From Progne subis subis (lineage: Eukaryota; Chordata; Aves; Passeriformes; Hirundinidae), in the NCBI GenBank assembly GCA_022316685.1, contig JAKJHU010000109.1, forward strand, positions 558,001 to 622,000: 64,000 nt of DNA, read 5' to 3'. Within the stretch, counting starts at the first letter, position 1. Each line of letters opens with the position of its first letter. Of this stretch, positions 1-24,775 are shown piece after piece. A program made the position numbers and the translations under genes. The notes under the pieces are model-generated. The model made no database searches. It saw nothing but the letters and a program-made list of their open reading frames with translations, and was not told the origin of the DNA.

Positions 1-1556
1 TTTTAATTGCCTCACATTGCTTTGCTGCTGAAAAGAGGGAAGGCATTGGTAGGAAAAGGAAAGAAGGGAAAGGAGTACTATTTTTCAAATAGAGGTTGGA
101 AGGAAGAATTTTAAAGCTTGAATGACTTTTTCTAAATCAATTACAGCCAAATCCAGCTTATCCAAGAAAATTGTATCTCTGTGTTTAGGAACACAGAAAC
201 CGTCCATCCTTTAAGAAAGATGAAGCCACCTGGCAAGAGAATGAAAGTCTAGATTTTAGTAGCTTTGAGATACGATTTTTCTAGCAAGGTGCCTAAAGGA
301 CAAATATCCATTTCTGGGCCTGGCATACCCTTCTAATAATGGATGGATGAGAAACTGCTTTCCCTCTTAGCCATGTTGTAAAAGCTCCCCTCCCAATTCT
401 CTGAGCCCGAGAACTAATTGAAAACAGTGTACAAAAAGGAGGAGGTTGATGAGCTGCTGAAAAATCCCAGACCTGGATCGACAAGCTGTTCCCTTCACAA
501 ATAGCAGCAGTAAAGGCACTTCTTTATTCTGCTGGGAGCTCAGTCATCTCTCAGAACTACAGTCCGTTCCATCTGGCTACCCTCCGGAAGGACAATGATC
601 TCCCAGCTAAAGCCACGCTATAATGGGAACTGTGTAATTAACTGTTCTACACAGCACCACAAAAGGTCACAATCAGAAAGGATGAAAAGCCCTGTCTTCA
701 TATTTGCAGATGGCACAAGGCAGCTTTATTTGCATTTCTAAACACTATTCAAGACATGTACAGTAGATCTCTACATAATAAATGCCTAAAGAATCAGGGG
801 ATGTACTTTGTTAAAATAGTAATAGGCAAACTCCTCATGGCTGCCTAGTGCTGTGCATCATGGGGAAGTGGGGGAGTGAGAGGTGTGGGAAATGCAAAGC
901 AGCACAGTAATGCAGAGACTGATATTTACTTCTTTTTAAGTTTGTTTTTCTACCCTGTTCTCTATTACAGTTTTCTAAGCCATTAAAGAGCAGCAAAAAT
1001 ACAGAATCATGAGCTCAATAACAACCTATGCACAAGCCGCATAAATATTAGTCTCAGCAAAGGCTATGTACAGCTGAAACCATACCTTAGTGTTCCATTT
1101 GCATCTAAACCTTCCTAATTAGAACAGCTTGATTACAGGTGCTACAGAGCCAGATATGATCTTTTCAGTTTATAACAATTGAGTTCACCTGTAACCTCTT
1201 GGGACAAACAGAATTTCCCCGTGGCCATCAGTTTCTACAATTACTGCTGAAATCCTCAGATTTACTTCACTCAAGAAAGGAACCTTGTTCTAAATTAGTC
1301 ACCCAGTTACCTTTCTGTCAGAACTCTTACCTGATACAAATACATAAAGATCTTGGAGCTAAAGGGAATTTCAGAATTTAATGCCGTGGAATGCTTTCAA
1401 CCCAATTTGACTTTCATTAAGACAACCTGCTACTGCAGCTTTGAGGAAGAAACCTTTATGATTGTACAATGCGGTGATCAGCACAGGAATCAGCACCAGA
1501 ACAGGTGCCAGAGGCACAGAGCAGACACCAAGAGCAGCCTGGGTGAGAACACTTAC
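1..1556 (-). other. HMG20A: Probable last intron of HMG20A and start of a 3' UTR exon
   Basis: No coding sequence is supported here. A strong donor (ACAGG then GTAAGTG) begins at 1556 on the minus strand. A pyrimidine-rich acceptor (TTCCCTCTTTTCAG) ends at 28, so a terminal noncoding exon could start at 27 and leave the window. The alternative is read-through of the donor with polyadenylation at an AATAAA site near 730. Both readings are inferred from motifs only. Confidence 0.5.
725..730 (-). terminator. Candidate polyadenylation hexamer AATAAA
   Basis: TTTATT on the plus strand reads AATAAA on the minus strand, about 830 bases beyond the HMG20A stop codon. It would serve an mRNA form that ignores the donor at 1556. 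A second hexamer lies at 523-528. In AT-rich DNA this motif is common by chance. Confidence 0.25.
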
Positions 1557-1563
1557 CCTGTCA

Positions 1564-14012
<12,449 letters not shown>

Positions 14013-15599
14013 ACCTCTGGGGAAAAAGAATAAAGGCAAAAAAGGTTGTTAACTATGTCATTGTTTCCCTTCAGCAGCACTTCAATTCAAACATCATAAC
14101 ACACCAGGAATTTTTTACCCCATTGGTCAGTCACAGCTGATTGGCTTCAGGACAGATCCTGTGGGCAAACGTGCTTCGGGACTGAGAACAAAGACCATAA
14201 ATAACACTTCAGTTCCAAGTTTCCATTTTAACTGAACCCAGTGCCAGTGCCACAGTGCTGCTGGAAAACCCTGCAGTTCTATTTTATCCCTCAAGACAAA
14301 CCTACATTCACCATATTCAGCACATGGGTAGGTAGATCCTGCTCTTCCAGTCCACCTGCCTGGTTATTCTTCATGGTGCACCCTTCACCAGAGATTTGTG
14401 CTGAACCCAGAAGAAAACTGAACCCAAGTCCCCCCTGAAGCTTCAAATTAGGACTGTACTAACAATTCCTTGTCTAGATTTTCACAATTAATCTATGTGT
14501 ACAGTTGAACACTAAGTAAGAGAACACAGCTATTTAAAGTATTTCCCCTTCAATCCCATAGAACAGTTGCTGAAGCAAGTTGTTTAAGGACTGTGTATAT
14601 CTCATTGAACACAAACTGCCCCCAAATTAGAAGTAGTTCAATTTGCAACCTTGTGGCATGTCACAGGAATTCAATGAGAGATGAAATCCAAAGCATAATT
14701 AATTTATCCACTTTCTTACTAAAATACAAAACTGTGAAAAGAGCCCGAACAAAACCAAAAAGCCTTAACAAACTCACTCCATGACTATGAGTTGCCTACT
14801 TAGACCATTTTGAAGGGCCATACTACTTAAATTCCCATTCCTTCAATTTCCGAGTCCCCTTTGATGGGCAGCAGATACTCAATTACTGCTGTCCCTCTCA
14901 TCCAGTACACTTGGGCTTTGGGCCTCCAGGGCCTGAGGAGAGCTATCACCTTGCCCTGCTTTCTCCTGGCTTGGTGTGCTTTCCACTCAGCATTGAAACC
15001 TAAGTGATCTGAGAATAAAATCCTGCTCCTACGTTTTGAATATTAGATGCGTTTTCCCACATCCCACCCCAGTTCCAAAAGCAGATGTTTTCTACAAACA
15101 AAGGTCATTGCTTCTTACATGTTATAGACTTTGCAGATCTCTATCACAAGCACAACATGGATGATATTCACCCTTTTCTCTTCTGCTTTTCCTTAGACCA
15201 CCCTTAAGGACCCCATCATCCTGCTTCCTCATCTAGAAAATAATTAAAGCTAAGCACACTACTCCTAGGTAGTAGAGACACTGATCTCTAGCAGGGGAAC
15301 ACCTTTACTTGTGTATAGGAAAGGTTCATCCAGGAGCAAAGACTCCGAATTCCTGCTCTGCCATTACAAACCAGGGACTGAGGATGGTTTTGGGGGCTCA
15401 GCCTCAGAGCTGTGGCACAGCTGGAGACCAACCAGCGATGGGCTTCCAGGATGCTCAGGGATCTAAAACACCTGGCCTGATACGGGCTGTGAGGGCAAAG
15501 ACCTTGCTCAGTGTGGCAGAGGGGCCGAGGGCCAAGCTCACAGAGCCTAAAGCTACTGGATGGAAGCAGCAGAGCTGACAGAACCAAATTCTCCCCAGT

Positions 15600-15812
15600 T
15601 ATACTGGCTTTGTGGGTACAGGCTGGACACTGGGAGGCTTTCCCAGAGAGGTGGAGTCAGTCTATCCTGGCAGATTTTAAATGCTAAAAGCTGTAACTGA
15701 CCTAAACTAGTGATGGCAACAGTCTTGCTCTGAGTGGGAGGCTGGACTAAGATGACCTCCCTCCAGATGTCTCCTTCAAGCAACATCTGCAGTTCTGTGA
15801 ATCACAACTCCA
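15600..15812 (+). mobile_element. CR1 LINE 3'-end fragment, diverged
   Basis: The segment reads like the CR1 3' end in forward orientation: GGGAGGCTTTCCCAGAGAGG and TGGAGTC, then GAGGCTGGACTAAGATGACC, and then a decayed TTCTGTGAATCAC tail, which resembles the short terminal repeats of CR1 (ATTCTRTGA type). It is 5'-truncated and has no open frame, as is usual for avian CR1 copies. The left boundary is approximate. Confidence 0.75.
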
Positions 15813-18521
15813 CATAGTGGGGTTTTTTCAAATACCAGCATCTCTGACAGGAAAAGAAAGACAACTCTAATTATATAATGCTGTTAGGAAAAGTTGTGAG
15901 ATACTCTGGTGAAGCAAATAGGACTGTAATCCTCAAAGAAGGCAGCACAAACAATACATCCTCACACATGGTTAAGAATCTACACACATAGAAAAGAAGC
16001 TACATAAAGGCTGGGACTTCACATATCACAAGAAATCTGAAAATTCAACTGATTTGAGAATTATGCTCTTCACTGCCCTGGAAGCTGTTTAAGCACAGCT
16101 TCTAAACATACAACATAAATAGCTTCATGCAGTTGTCTTCTAAGAGGGAAATTTAGTTCTGCTTCATGTTACACCATATTCATCAGGCAAAAATCCTAAA
16201 TTATGATTTTCAAAAAAGGAAGCCTGAGCAATTATGCTCATTGTGATGTTCTCACCAGGTCCTTCTCTGTCTGCTCACATCTGGCCCAAGCTCACTTTCA
16301 AACTGCAGGGAGGCAGCTGGACACCAACCTTAACAACATATAAACGGAATACAAACACAGGAAGCCAGGAGAACATACACTTTTTTTATTTAACCCATAT
16401 GTTTTAGATAGTAACTCTTTCAGATAATGCTGACCCACATCCTAAGGAAAAAGTAACATCGGTGAATTTACAATGGCTTCTAATCAGTTCCAGAGAGCAA
16501 CAAAACAAAACAATTCCCCTAAAACTCACAGAGAGCAGATGGCAACCTACACAAGTCTTTCAGTCCCATTTCTCAGGGCAAACCCTCCCATACCCCTGCT
16601 CCAAAATCACTATCCACTTAGCTTCAACCCCACCGCAGAGCTCCATGTTTATTGAAACACATTTAACTAAGTTCAAGGCAACAGAAACAATGTACACTTA
16701 GTTTTCTAACAGTTCGCACATACACCCTATTTTCTGTTTTTAACTATATCTTGCCAAATTAAAACACAAAAGTGAAACTGCTGTTAAACTCTAAACCCCA
16801 CCAGCCCTACAGTTCAATGCAGGGAAGCATCTCCTCCAAATAAAACTAATTCAAGCTGGAGTAGCTCTGAGTTCACTGTGCTGCTACACTGCTGGCTGTG
16901 TTGGCTCAAGAAAGCAACCAGCTAAGCAAGAATAGAGAACTGATTTATTCATTAACAGCAGTATTTGACAAGAATTCCAAGGTTCAACTAACACATGCAC
17001 TACCATTAGTTAAACCTCGATGTGAGCCTAGAAAAAAATCCTACATTATCAAAAATGTGGATTAATTTATCTTTTCCTTTCCCTCTCTTCCCTGATCAAT
17101 CATGACTTCACGACACAGAAAGTGGACAGTAGTTTTTTGTAACTTTCAGTTTAAATTTTTCAGCTGGACACTTTGGTTGCATGCCACAGAGATCATACTT
17201 GAAGGACATTGTACAGAATGTACCAACGTGGTCTGACAGAATTACTCAGGAAATGAAAGCAAAACATTTACAGCATAATGATCCAAATGCTACTACACAC
17301 ATCAAGGATCAAACAGTAGGTAGTTAAACACCATTCAAAACCAGAATATGGTTTAAATAAACTTTTTTAATTTCTTCTCACATAACCTTTTGTAGGCCAT
17401 GGTATGCAATTATTATTCTAGTAGTAAAGATAAAGTAGCTGAGTTGCATTTTGCAACTGAAGACTGTAGACTGAAAGCTACCATATGATCAAATTTCTAA
17501 TCCTGTTTGTACAGCAGAGAGGAAAATGCAAAAGCAGGTAGCTTTAAAACCAGGGTGAGGACAAATCCATGGCTGGAGCTAGACACAATGACTCACTTTT
17601 CCACAACATTACTGCAGCTGCACTGTTCACAGCACTGCTACAGGACAGCACATGTAAGGATGTGACAAAGTTCAAGGCCCTTTCATACGTGCTATAAATG
17701 AAGGGTAAAATTTGCCACATTCAACCTTTTCGTCCAAGCACCAGAAACAGCAAAAATGCCATTTAAAACGTGCAAACAGTTTTATCTAGCAAACCACCTG
17801 AGCGCAGCACCCAGCATTCTTATTTGTCAGGAGCCAGCTGGAGTCAGAGCAGCACTGTCACACTGTCCCCAGGAGGCACAGGCAGCCCTGCTTCCCCCTC
17901 GGGCTCTCTCTCGTCCAGAGCCCAAGCACAGCCACCGCTGCACATCCGAAACGTTCAGTGCTTCTCGAACCCAAACCCGCTGTGCTTGTGCACAGCCGTT
18001 CACTGCGGGAGTGACACGAGGCTGGGCTCTGCAGGGTCTGCGCAGCTCTGGTCACTCACAAGTTACTGTCACATGCAGACTGACTTCTTCCTCATCCCAA
18101 GGCCAGGCCGAGTCTTAAGATGCACCTGAACCCCGGGAAAAGGGTAAACAGCCCTTAACAATGTTGCCTTTTCAATGGCTACATTACAACAGATAATCTT
18201 CAGGACAATAAAAAAATAAATTGCTAAACTCTTTAGCCATCCAATTCCAAGGTAAGATTATAAATACGTATTATTTATTAGGGTTAAGCATATTTAAATA
18301 TGAAGTCAGCATCAGAAATCCAACTTACAGGCTGATTATAAAACACTGCAGGAGTTCCAATTACCTCATCACCAGATCTAGTTTTAGAAACGTTACCGCT
18401 GAGTGGAGAATTTTTCTCCTCAAGTCTCTCATCCCCCTTTGCCAGAGTAAATAAGTCCAAATTCTACCATTCAGAGGCTAACAGATTACAAAAAATTAAT
18501 CATGTGCTACATCACAGAAGA

Positions 18522-18586
18522 GTCACAGTATTCCTTATCTCAGCGTCAGATATTATAATATCACAGTATTCCTCATCTCATCATCC
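18522..18586 (+). repeat. Imperfect two-copy direct repeat, 39-base spacing
   Basis: TCACAGTATTCCTTATCTCA at 18522 recurs as TCACAGTATTCCTCATCTCA at 18561. About 25 bases are shared with one or two mismatches. It is a small intronic duplication with no evident function. Confidence 0.7.
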
Positions 18587-19273
18587 AAGCACTTCAGAAT
18601 GCAAACAATCTAAATTCAGATGATTTACTGAGAGAAAAACCCACAGGATCATCACTTCCTCTGCCTTTCCACATGTAGCCAGAACATCAGAAACAAAACT
18701 GAAGTAAGTCCATCTCCTATTAAAACCACAATGCTCTTGGAGCTGTCAGAAGAAGTTCAGATTCCCTCTGACAGAGCCTTTTCTTTCATCAAGCTGGAGC
18801 AGAACCATGTTGTCCAACATACATCAAAAAATCAGATTTGACTTTTTCCCAACAGGCAACTCATTAGACAAAGATTTTCGTGACTAGGAAAACTGCAGGC
18901 TCAACCTAATGAAACAAAGGTTTTTCTGTCAAACCAGAAAATATATACCAGAGAATAGCCAACTGCTTTTATTTTTACTTCTTGCCAGTAAAAACAAAGA
19001 AACACTACAGACCGAAATAGAGACTTGTAGGCAAAAATTCCAGAGTTCCACTGCATTTCCAAGCAGCTTAAGGAAAGAAGGGAAAGATGTAAAGCTCAGG
19101 TTTGTTTAATTGGGTCTTTCCAGCAAACATTAACAAAGCTATTCACTACTCTGTCCTTAGAAACAGCTGTCAAACATCTGCAAACATGTGTTATAAAAAC
19201 ACAACTGTTCAGTTCTGCATTCTACTCTTATTTCAATAGAAGTTTTAGGATGAGGCACACACAACACATCTCC

Positions 19274-19326
19274 TATATATATATATACACATATACATAT
19301 ATATATATATGTATACATACACACGT
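19274..19326 (+). repeat. TA/CA dinucleotide microsatellite
   Basis: Alternating TATATA, ACACAT and ATACAT blocks run for about 50 bases. It is a mixed TA/CA microsatellite, probably length-variable between individuals, in the first HMG20A intron. Confidence 0.92.
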
Positions 19327-22300
19327 AAAGCTTTGCTGTTCTTTGGAATGAAAGCCTCAGGAAAGCCAACTCTCCAGACAAAGGCAAGAACAGCTCCTCA
19401 TTGATTCTCTCCCTTCAAATACATGAGTGAAAATTGGTATTACCGATAAGCCAGCTTTTTAGATCACTTCAGGGAAAACAAAAGCCCACTATGAGATGAA
19501 AAAATAATTGTGCTATAGATCCCTGGATAGCTAAAACCAGTAGCTGTGGCTTCCAGAGGGAAGGCTTTGCTATCTAGCCCATCACTGCAGATATCACATA
19601 CCTATGGATTAGGATAGTTCATTTTATTCTGAATTAACTTTGTTCATGGTAGCATAAATTGCTATTTAAATACCATTAACAAACACAGTTCTGCAAAATT
19701 TATTTCATTCTTGTGTTACAAATCTCACATAAGAAAATAAAAAGACATTCAGATCACAAAAAATAAATCTCAAAATAAATCTTGAGAATTTTTTATTTTT
19801 CATTAATCGCTCTACCTCAAGTAAATGCAACAGATGACTACCAGGGATGGGACCGGGTTTTGTTATCTGCCCATAAAAATGTCTTCTGAATCTGTTACTG
19901 TAGGCAATTTAGTCTACCTCTTCACCTGCTCTGCCATTTGAAAATTTCCCTGGGATCTGAGGGCCTTGTACTTCACAGGACAAAAAGTTTTCCAATAGCT
20001 CCTTTTAACAAGGTAAAAGGGGGTATCCCATAATACCCCACAACCAGCAGCAACAGAGCATCACAAACGGCGCCTGGAGCACAGACACTTCCTAAACCAC
20101 AGCACCCATAAATCACCAAGAGCTCAGCAGAGCCCAGGACCTCCCCCAGCAGTGAGCAGATGGTTACTTCCCTTCAAAACTGAAGTTCCATCCCTCTGAT
20201 CATTTATGTCTGTAAGACTCAATCACTCACTGTTTGTGCAATGCAAACATAAAGTGCCATGAGCAAAGCAGTTTATTAAAAAATGTAAATGAACAGACTG
20301 AAGTTTTTCATGCTGTTTACCCAGTTCAAACATTTACCAGCATCACACATGTGAAACAAGAAACAATATTAATTAATGCTTGAGGAGTACTTTGATTTAA
20401 AATGCTAAACAAGTATTCCGAACTAGAGATAACTGAATGCCAAGGAGCCCTGATTGTGACTGGCCAGTGAAATGCAGTCATATATTTGAAAATAAAATAA
20501 TTGAAGACTACATACACCTGATGAGATTGGAAAGTTGTTTTAAAGCTCTTTTAACACTTGCTCTTCCTCAAAGCTTTATTCATCACAGAAGTTGTAAAGG
20601 AGTAGAGCATATACTCCAAGCTCACTTATATTCTGCAAGAAGCTCTGGCTGCTGCCATGGAGGAATATAGATTGGAATTTTTCATGCACACATCCACCAA
20701 AACAAGTCATTACAGCCATTTTACAGAATATGGGGTCAAATACTTTGGATGTGAGAATATACTGAGAAAGAGATTGAGTATATACTTAAAAGAATGACTC
20801 ACCACAGGCATCATGACCCAACACAAAAGCATCTACTGTGACCTCAAAAGCCACGAAGACAGCATGGAACTGGATATTTTAAATGCACTGATATGGGTAA
20901 AGGGACAAAGGTTAGAGGAAATGAAGTGTGGGAAGAGTCAGTGATTCTCACACAAAACAAGTAACTCATTCTGCCTGTTTTCAGAGAAGATCCATCTTAG
21001 GACTAACATATGACATGTCAGCTTCCACACATTTTTATTCTTATTTTCTTGCTGTTGCCCTGTGTTATTTCAACATAAAACAAGTGAGTTTGAACGCTCA
21101 AACCCATCATCTTGAAGAAATCACAATTTTTAGATAGCCTTCGTTGTGCAAAATAACAGGCATATAAACCTGAACAGATCTGCTATTAGCAAATACTTTC
21201 TAATAGCAAGAATAGTGAAGAACTGGGTTGGGCTGTTTGTTTCTAACCCGGCCTTAAAACTGTCTGGTAATAGTTTCGTATCTATCAGAAATTAAAGTCT
21301 GGAGGAACACTGCATGAAAATCCCTTTTCAGCCAAGGATCATCTTGTAGTGCCACATGGTACCATTGGCATCACAGGATAAAAATTGCAAAGGCCTTGGA
21401 AACACACTGATGGAAAAGCTAATAAGTAAAGCGAGCACAAAAGAACAGACAGGAGGTTCATGTAAGTATCAATACATCCATGGACCCTGCTTACAAAACC
21501 TTGTCTGGATTCCTGAAAAGAAATGAAACAGAAAAGAAACAGAAAAGACAGCCCAGTCCTGCGAAAGCATCCTCTCCAGGAACAGCAGACAGTTCCTTTA
21601 ACCACTGTTAACAAGATTTGAAAGCTGTCCGAGTTGACAGACAAAATGTGTTAAAATGGATATGAGAACAAAAGACTACACCAATTAAAAAAAAAAAAAA
21701 AACCAGGAAATTTTTAAAATATGAACTTTATGCTCTAAACTAGGCACATACCAGGATATCCCTCTCAGAACCAAAGGGAGAACTCACAGAAATTTTAAAA
21801 TCATACAAAACCCAGGTAATTCCATGGCTCCATAACAGAATTAACTTAAATCAACAGCAGAACATAGACAAACGAAAATAAAGCTTTCCTTATATTCACC
21901 TTCATGCAAAAGCAAGAGAAAATTACAATATTTAGCATCATGAATGGAAAACAAGGGGGAAAAAACCCAAAAGCATAAACCCACTGGAGTAGTCTGACTG
22001 CTCTCCAGTGTTAAGCAGTATGTAAGAGATCCAGGGATGCACGTGAGGGATGGGAACACGCAGGCAGGAGCACATTTTGGAACACCTGTAGCATTTGTAA
22101 TGAAAATAGCTCATTTTGGAGCTGAAGTAGGATTAAGAAAAAAGCATCCATGCCAGCAGTGTGCCTAAATATCCCAGGCTGAGTGCTTGGAACAACAGCT
22201 GAACATTTGCAATATTGCATCCAACCCTCAAACAGTTTCCAGTAGCGCAAAGAAACTGCTCTGAGGGCACTGGTGAACTTCCTCCTGCAACCTCTTTGTG

Positions 22301-24704
22301 CATCTCCTGTCCTATCTGAGGAGCCACATCCTTGGAAGATTGTTTGCAAGAAGGCAAAAGTGGTGAGGGAAATACTCTAAGAGCAGAGTCTCACTGCCTA
22401 GAGCTTGGATCCAAAGAGCAAAGAACCTGGGAAAAGCATATCCAAGACTTAATCTGCTCTTCCAGCTTCCTTCTTCCACAGCTGCACCTGTATGCTGGAC
22501 ACAACAAACTGCAGACAGGAAACATGCATACGCTTTGAAAAATACAGTTGATCTATGCACTCAATAAAATTAGCCCTAAAAGAGAATGTAAATCTTTTTA
22601 AACAGGCTGATGATTGAACAGACATGAGGATGGAGGTCTCTCACAACACAATGTCTTCAAGCACTTGCACTTGGAAAGTTTCCTAATTTATGTTTAGCTA
22701 CAAGTGTTCTGAAAGATATCTGGCATTCAGGTTTGAGTATTTACCATATTTAGCAAACAGCAGATCTATCCTGCTTTTACATTTCTTTTGCATGATTTCA
22801 TTTCTATATATATTTAAGTAAATATGGTTCCTCTGAGCTAAAGCAGAAATATCCCAATTCCCCTATATATGGGTAGAGATGTACAGCTGGTTTAAAGGTC
22901 ATAAAGGAAATATCTTAAAGCTAAAAATACAACAAAACTTCAGGAAAAAAACTTTGAAGCACTACCAATTTTAACCTTTATTTTGGACATCTCAACTAAT
23001 TGTTAGTCTTTGCTTGGTTTCTGAGATCTCAAGTCGCTCTGAGACTCTGACCTGAATACACATCATGCAATTCTTACTGCAAAGAGAAATAAGAACTAAA
23101 CTCTTTGTGATCCTTGCAAAAGGTCAGCAGCATTGTGGTTTACACAGCATTAAACGCTGGGAAAAGTGGAAAAAACATTTCTATTTTCAAAAGGGCTACA
23201 ACATAGATTTCACCTCAGAATAATATCATAACCTGAAGTTCATTGCCTTGAGCAGAAACAGACAAAGCCAACTGGTGGAAAACATGAGTTCAGGCACCTC
23301 AGTCTTTTCTGATTTGTGGAGCTTAAACATTTTACAACAGAAGTACAAGCACAGAAAAGTTACTTTCTTTGATTACCTTTTGCACTCTGTTAGAAGTAAG
23401 CAAACAGATTAGCTGAGGATCAAATACCAGATTTAATCCCCAAAGTTAGCTCAAGAGCTTTCTGAGTTAGACAACTGTGTTCTTAGCCACCAGCACTCCC
23501 TTTTCATTTAAAAAGATTCCTCTGAAGAAGCACTCATTTATATTTTGCTCCTCTCTACATCTCCCAAAACAAAGGCAAAAAAGCATGATATTGCTTTTTA
23601 AACATTATATTTTTTAAAGAAAAAAGCCTTCAGATTTTATGAAGCTTCAATCATAATTGAGCTTATAGACGTCCCAAAATAAAACATTTATTACCGTGAT
23701 GGAAGCTTATTTTTCCTGGTCTTTAACAGCCTCCCAAAACAGCTAATTCCCACCCTGGAGCAGTTTCCTGACCTCTAGAAAGGGTCATCTATGTATAACT
23801 CCAGACAAAATATGGCCATAGGATTCCAAAGCTCCACGTTGAGTTCACCAAAAGGAATTCAGGAGGTTCAGTTCTCATCTCAACTGAGCTTTGTTTGTCA
23901 CGACAGAACGGACACTCAGAAGAAAGCGTTAAGTCTTGAGTGAAGCCTTAGTGTGCCGTAAGCAGCACACACTGATCCGTCAGCAACGAGGACATCCCCA
24001 AAACACAAGTCACCAGTCCCATTGCTGCCTGATCAGGAACAGCAGCTGAGGAAACCTCAGAGCAGGTTGCACTGTGTGAATAAAGAATGCTGCGAGAAGA
24101 TACTGCACTAATCTCTACTTAACACCTCCCATCCACAGCACAGCAAGCCCAGGTCTTGGAGTTTAGCATGTCAGAAACAAACAGCTTATTATCTGAAACT
24201 GTGCCAAGCAACCAAACGGTTTGAAATTTCAGTTGGTAAAAAATTGTGGCTTTTGACAATTGAAGTGTATTTCACTTACAGCTAACAGTTCAATTAACAA
24301 GGAGCAAAAACATTCATTCACTTCACAATGAGATTTTCTTCTACTCAGGTATCCATGTCTTAATCAGCATGAACTCATTTGTATTCCTATTTAAAATGCC
24401 TTTCTCAATAACACTTGCTGACATCACCCAATAGTTACACGTTTTATACACAAGTATTTCCTAAGCATACAAAAAAATAATATGAAGATTACAACTAATT
24501 TTGCTGATTAAGATTCACCCAGCCAAGTACATGTCCAGTGACCACAGCTTCTTTGTTGGCTGCCCCTGCCCGGCTGTAGGAGGAAAAAAAGGAAATAATG
24601 TGAAAAAGGTCCACATTTTCTGCTTCACTGAATTAAACTTACTCCCAGAAATCAAGAAATACATCACTTTCATCATTCACATTTAATGATTCCCAGTTTA
24701 AACT

Positions 24705-24775
24705 AGAAGTGGCTTCTAGAGGTCGTTTGATCCCAACACGTACTCAAAACCAAAGTGAAGGTCATCTTTATGGCA
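24705..24775 (-). mobile_element. Probable CR1 fragment, strongly diverged, reverse orientation
   Basis: AAGTGGCTTCTAGAGGTCGT followed by TTGATCCCAAC and TACTCAAAACC resembles the reverse complement of the CR1 segment GGACCTCTGGAGGTCATC, TAGTCCAACC and TGCTCAAAGC. Similarity is partial and boundaries are uncertain. Confidence 0.5.

Noticed and set aside
651..680. Possible REST/RE1-like motif (CAGCACCAC)
   Set aside because: Only half of the motif is present; the second half (GGACAG) is missing. No full RE1 site was found near HMG20A.
17756..18129. Two overlapping plus-strand frames of about 120 codons
   Set aside because: They overlap in different frames within a GC-richer patch, which is the pattern of low stop density and not of a gene.
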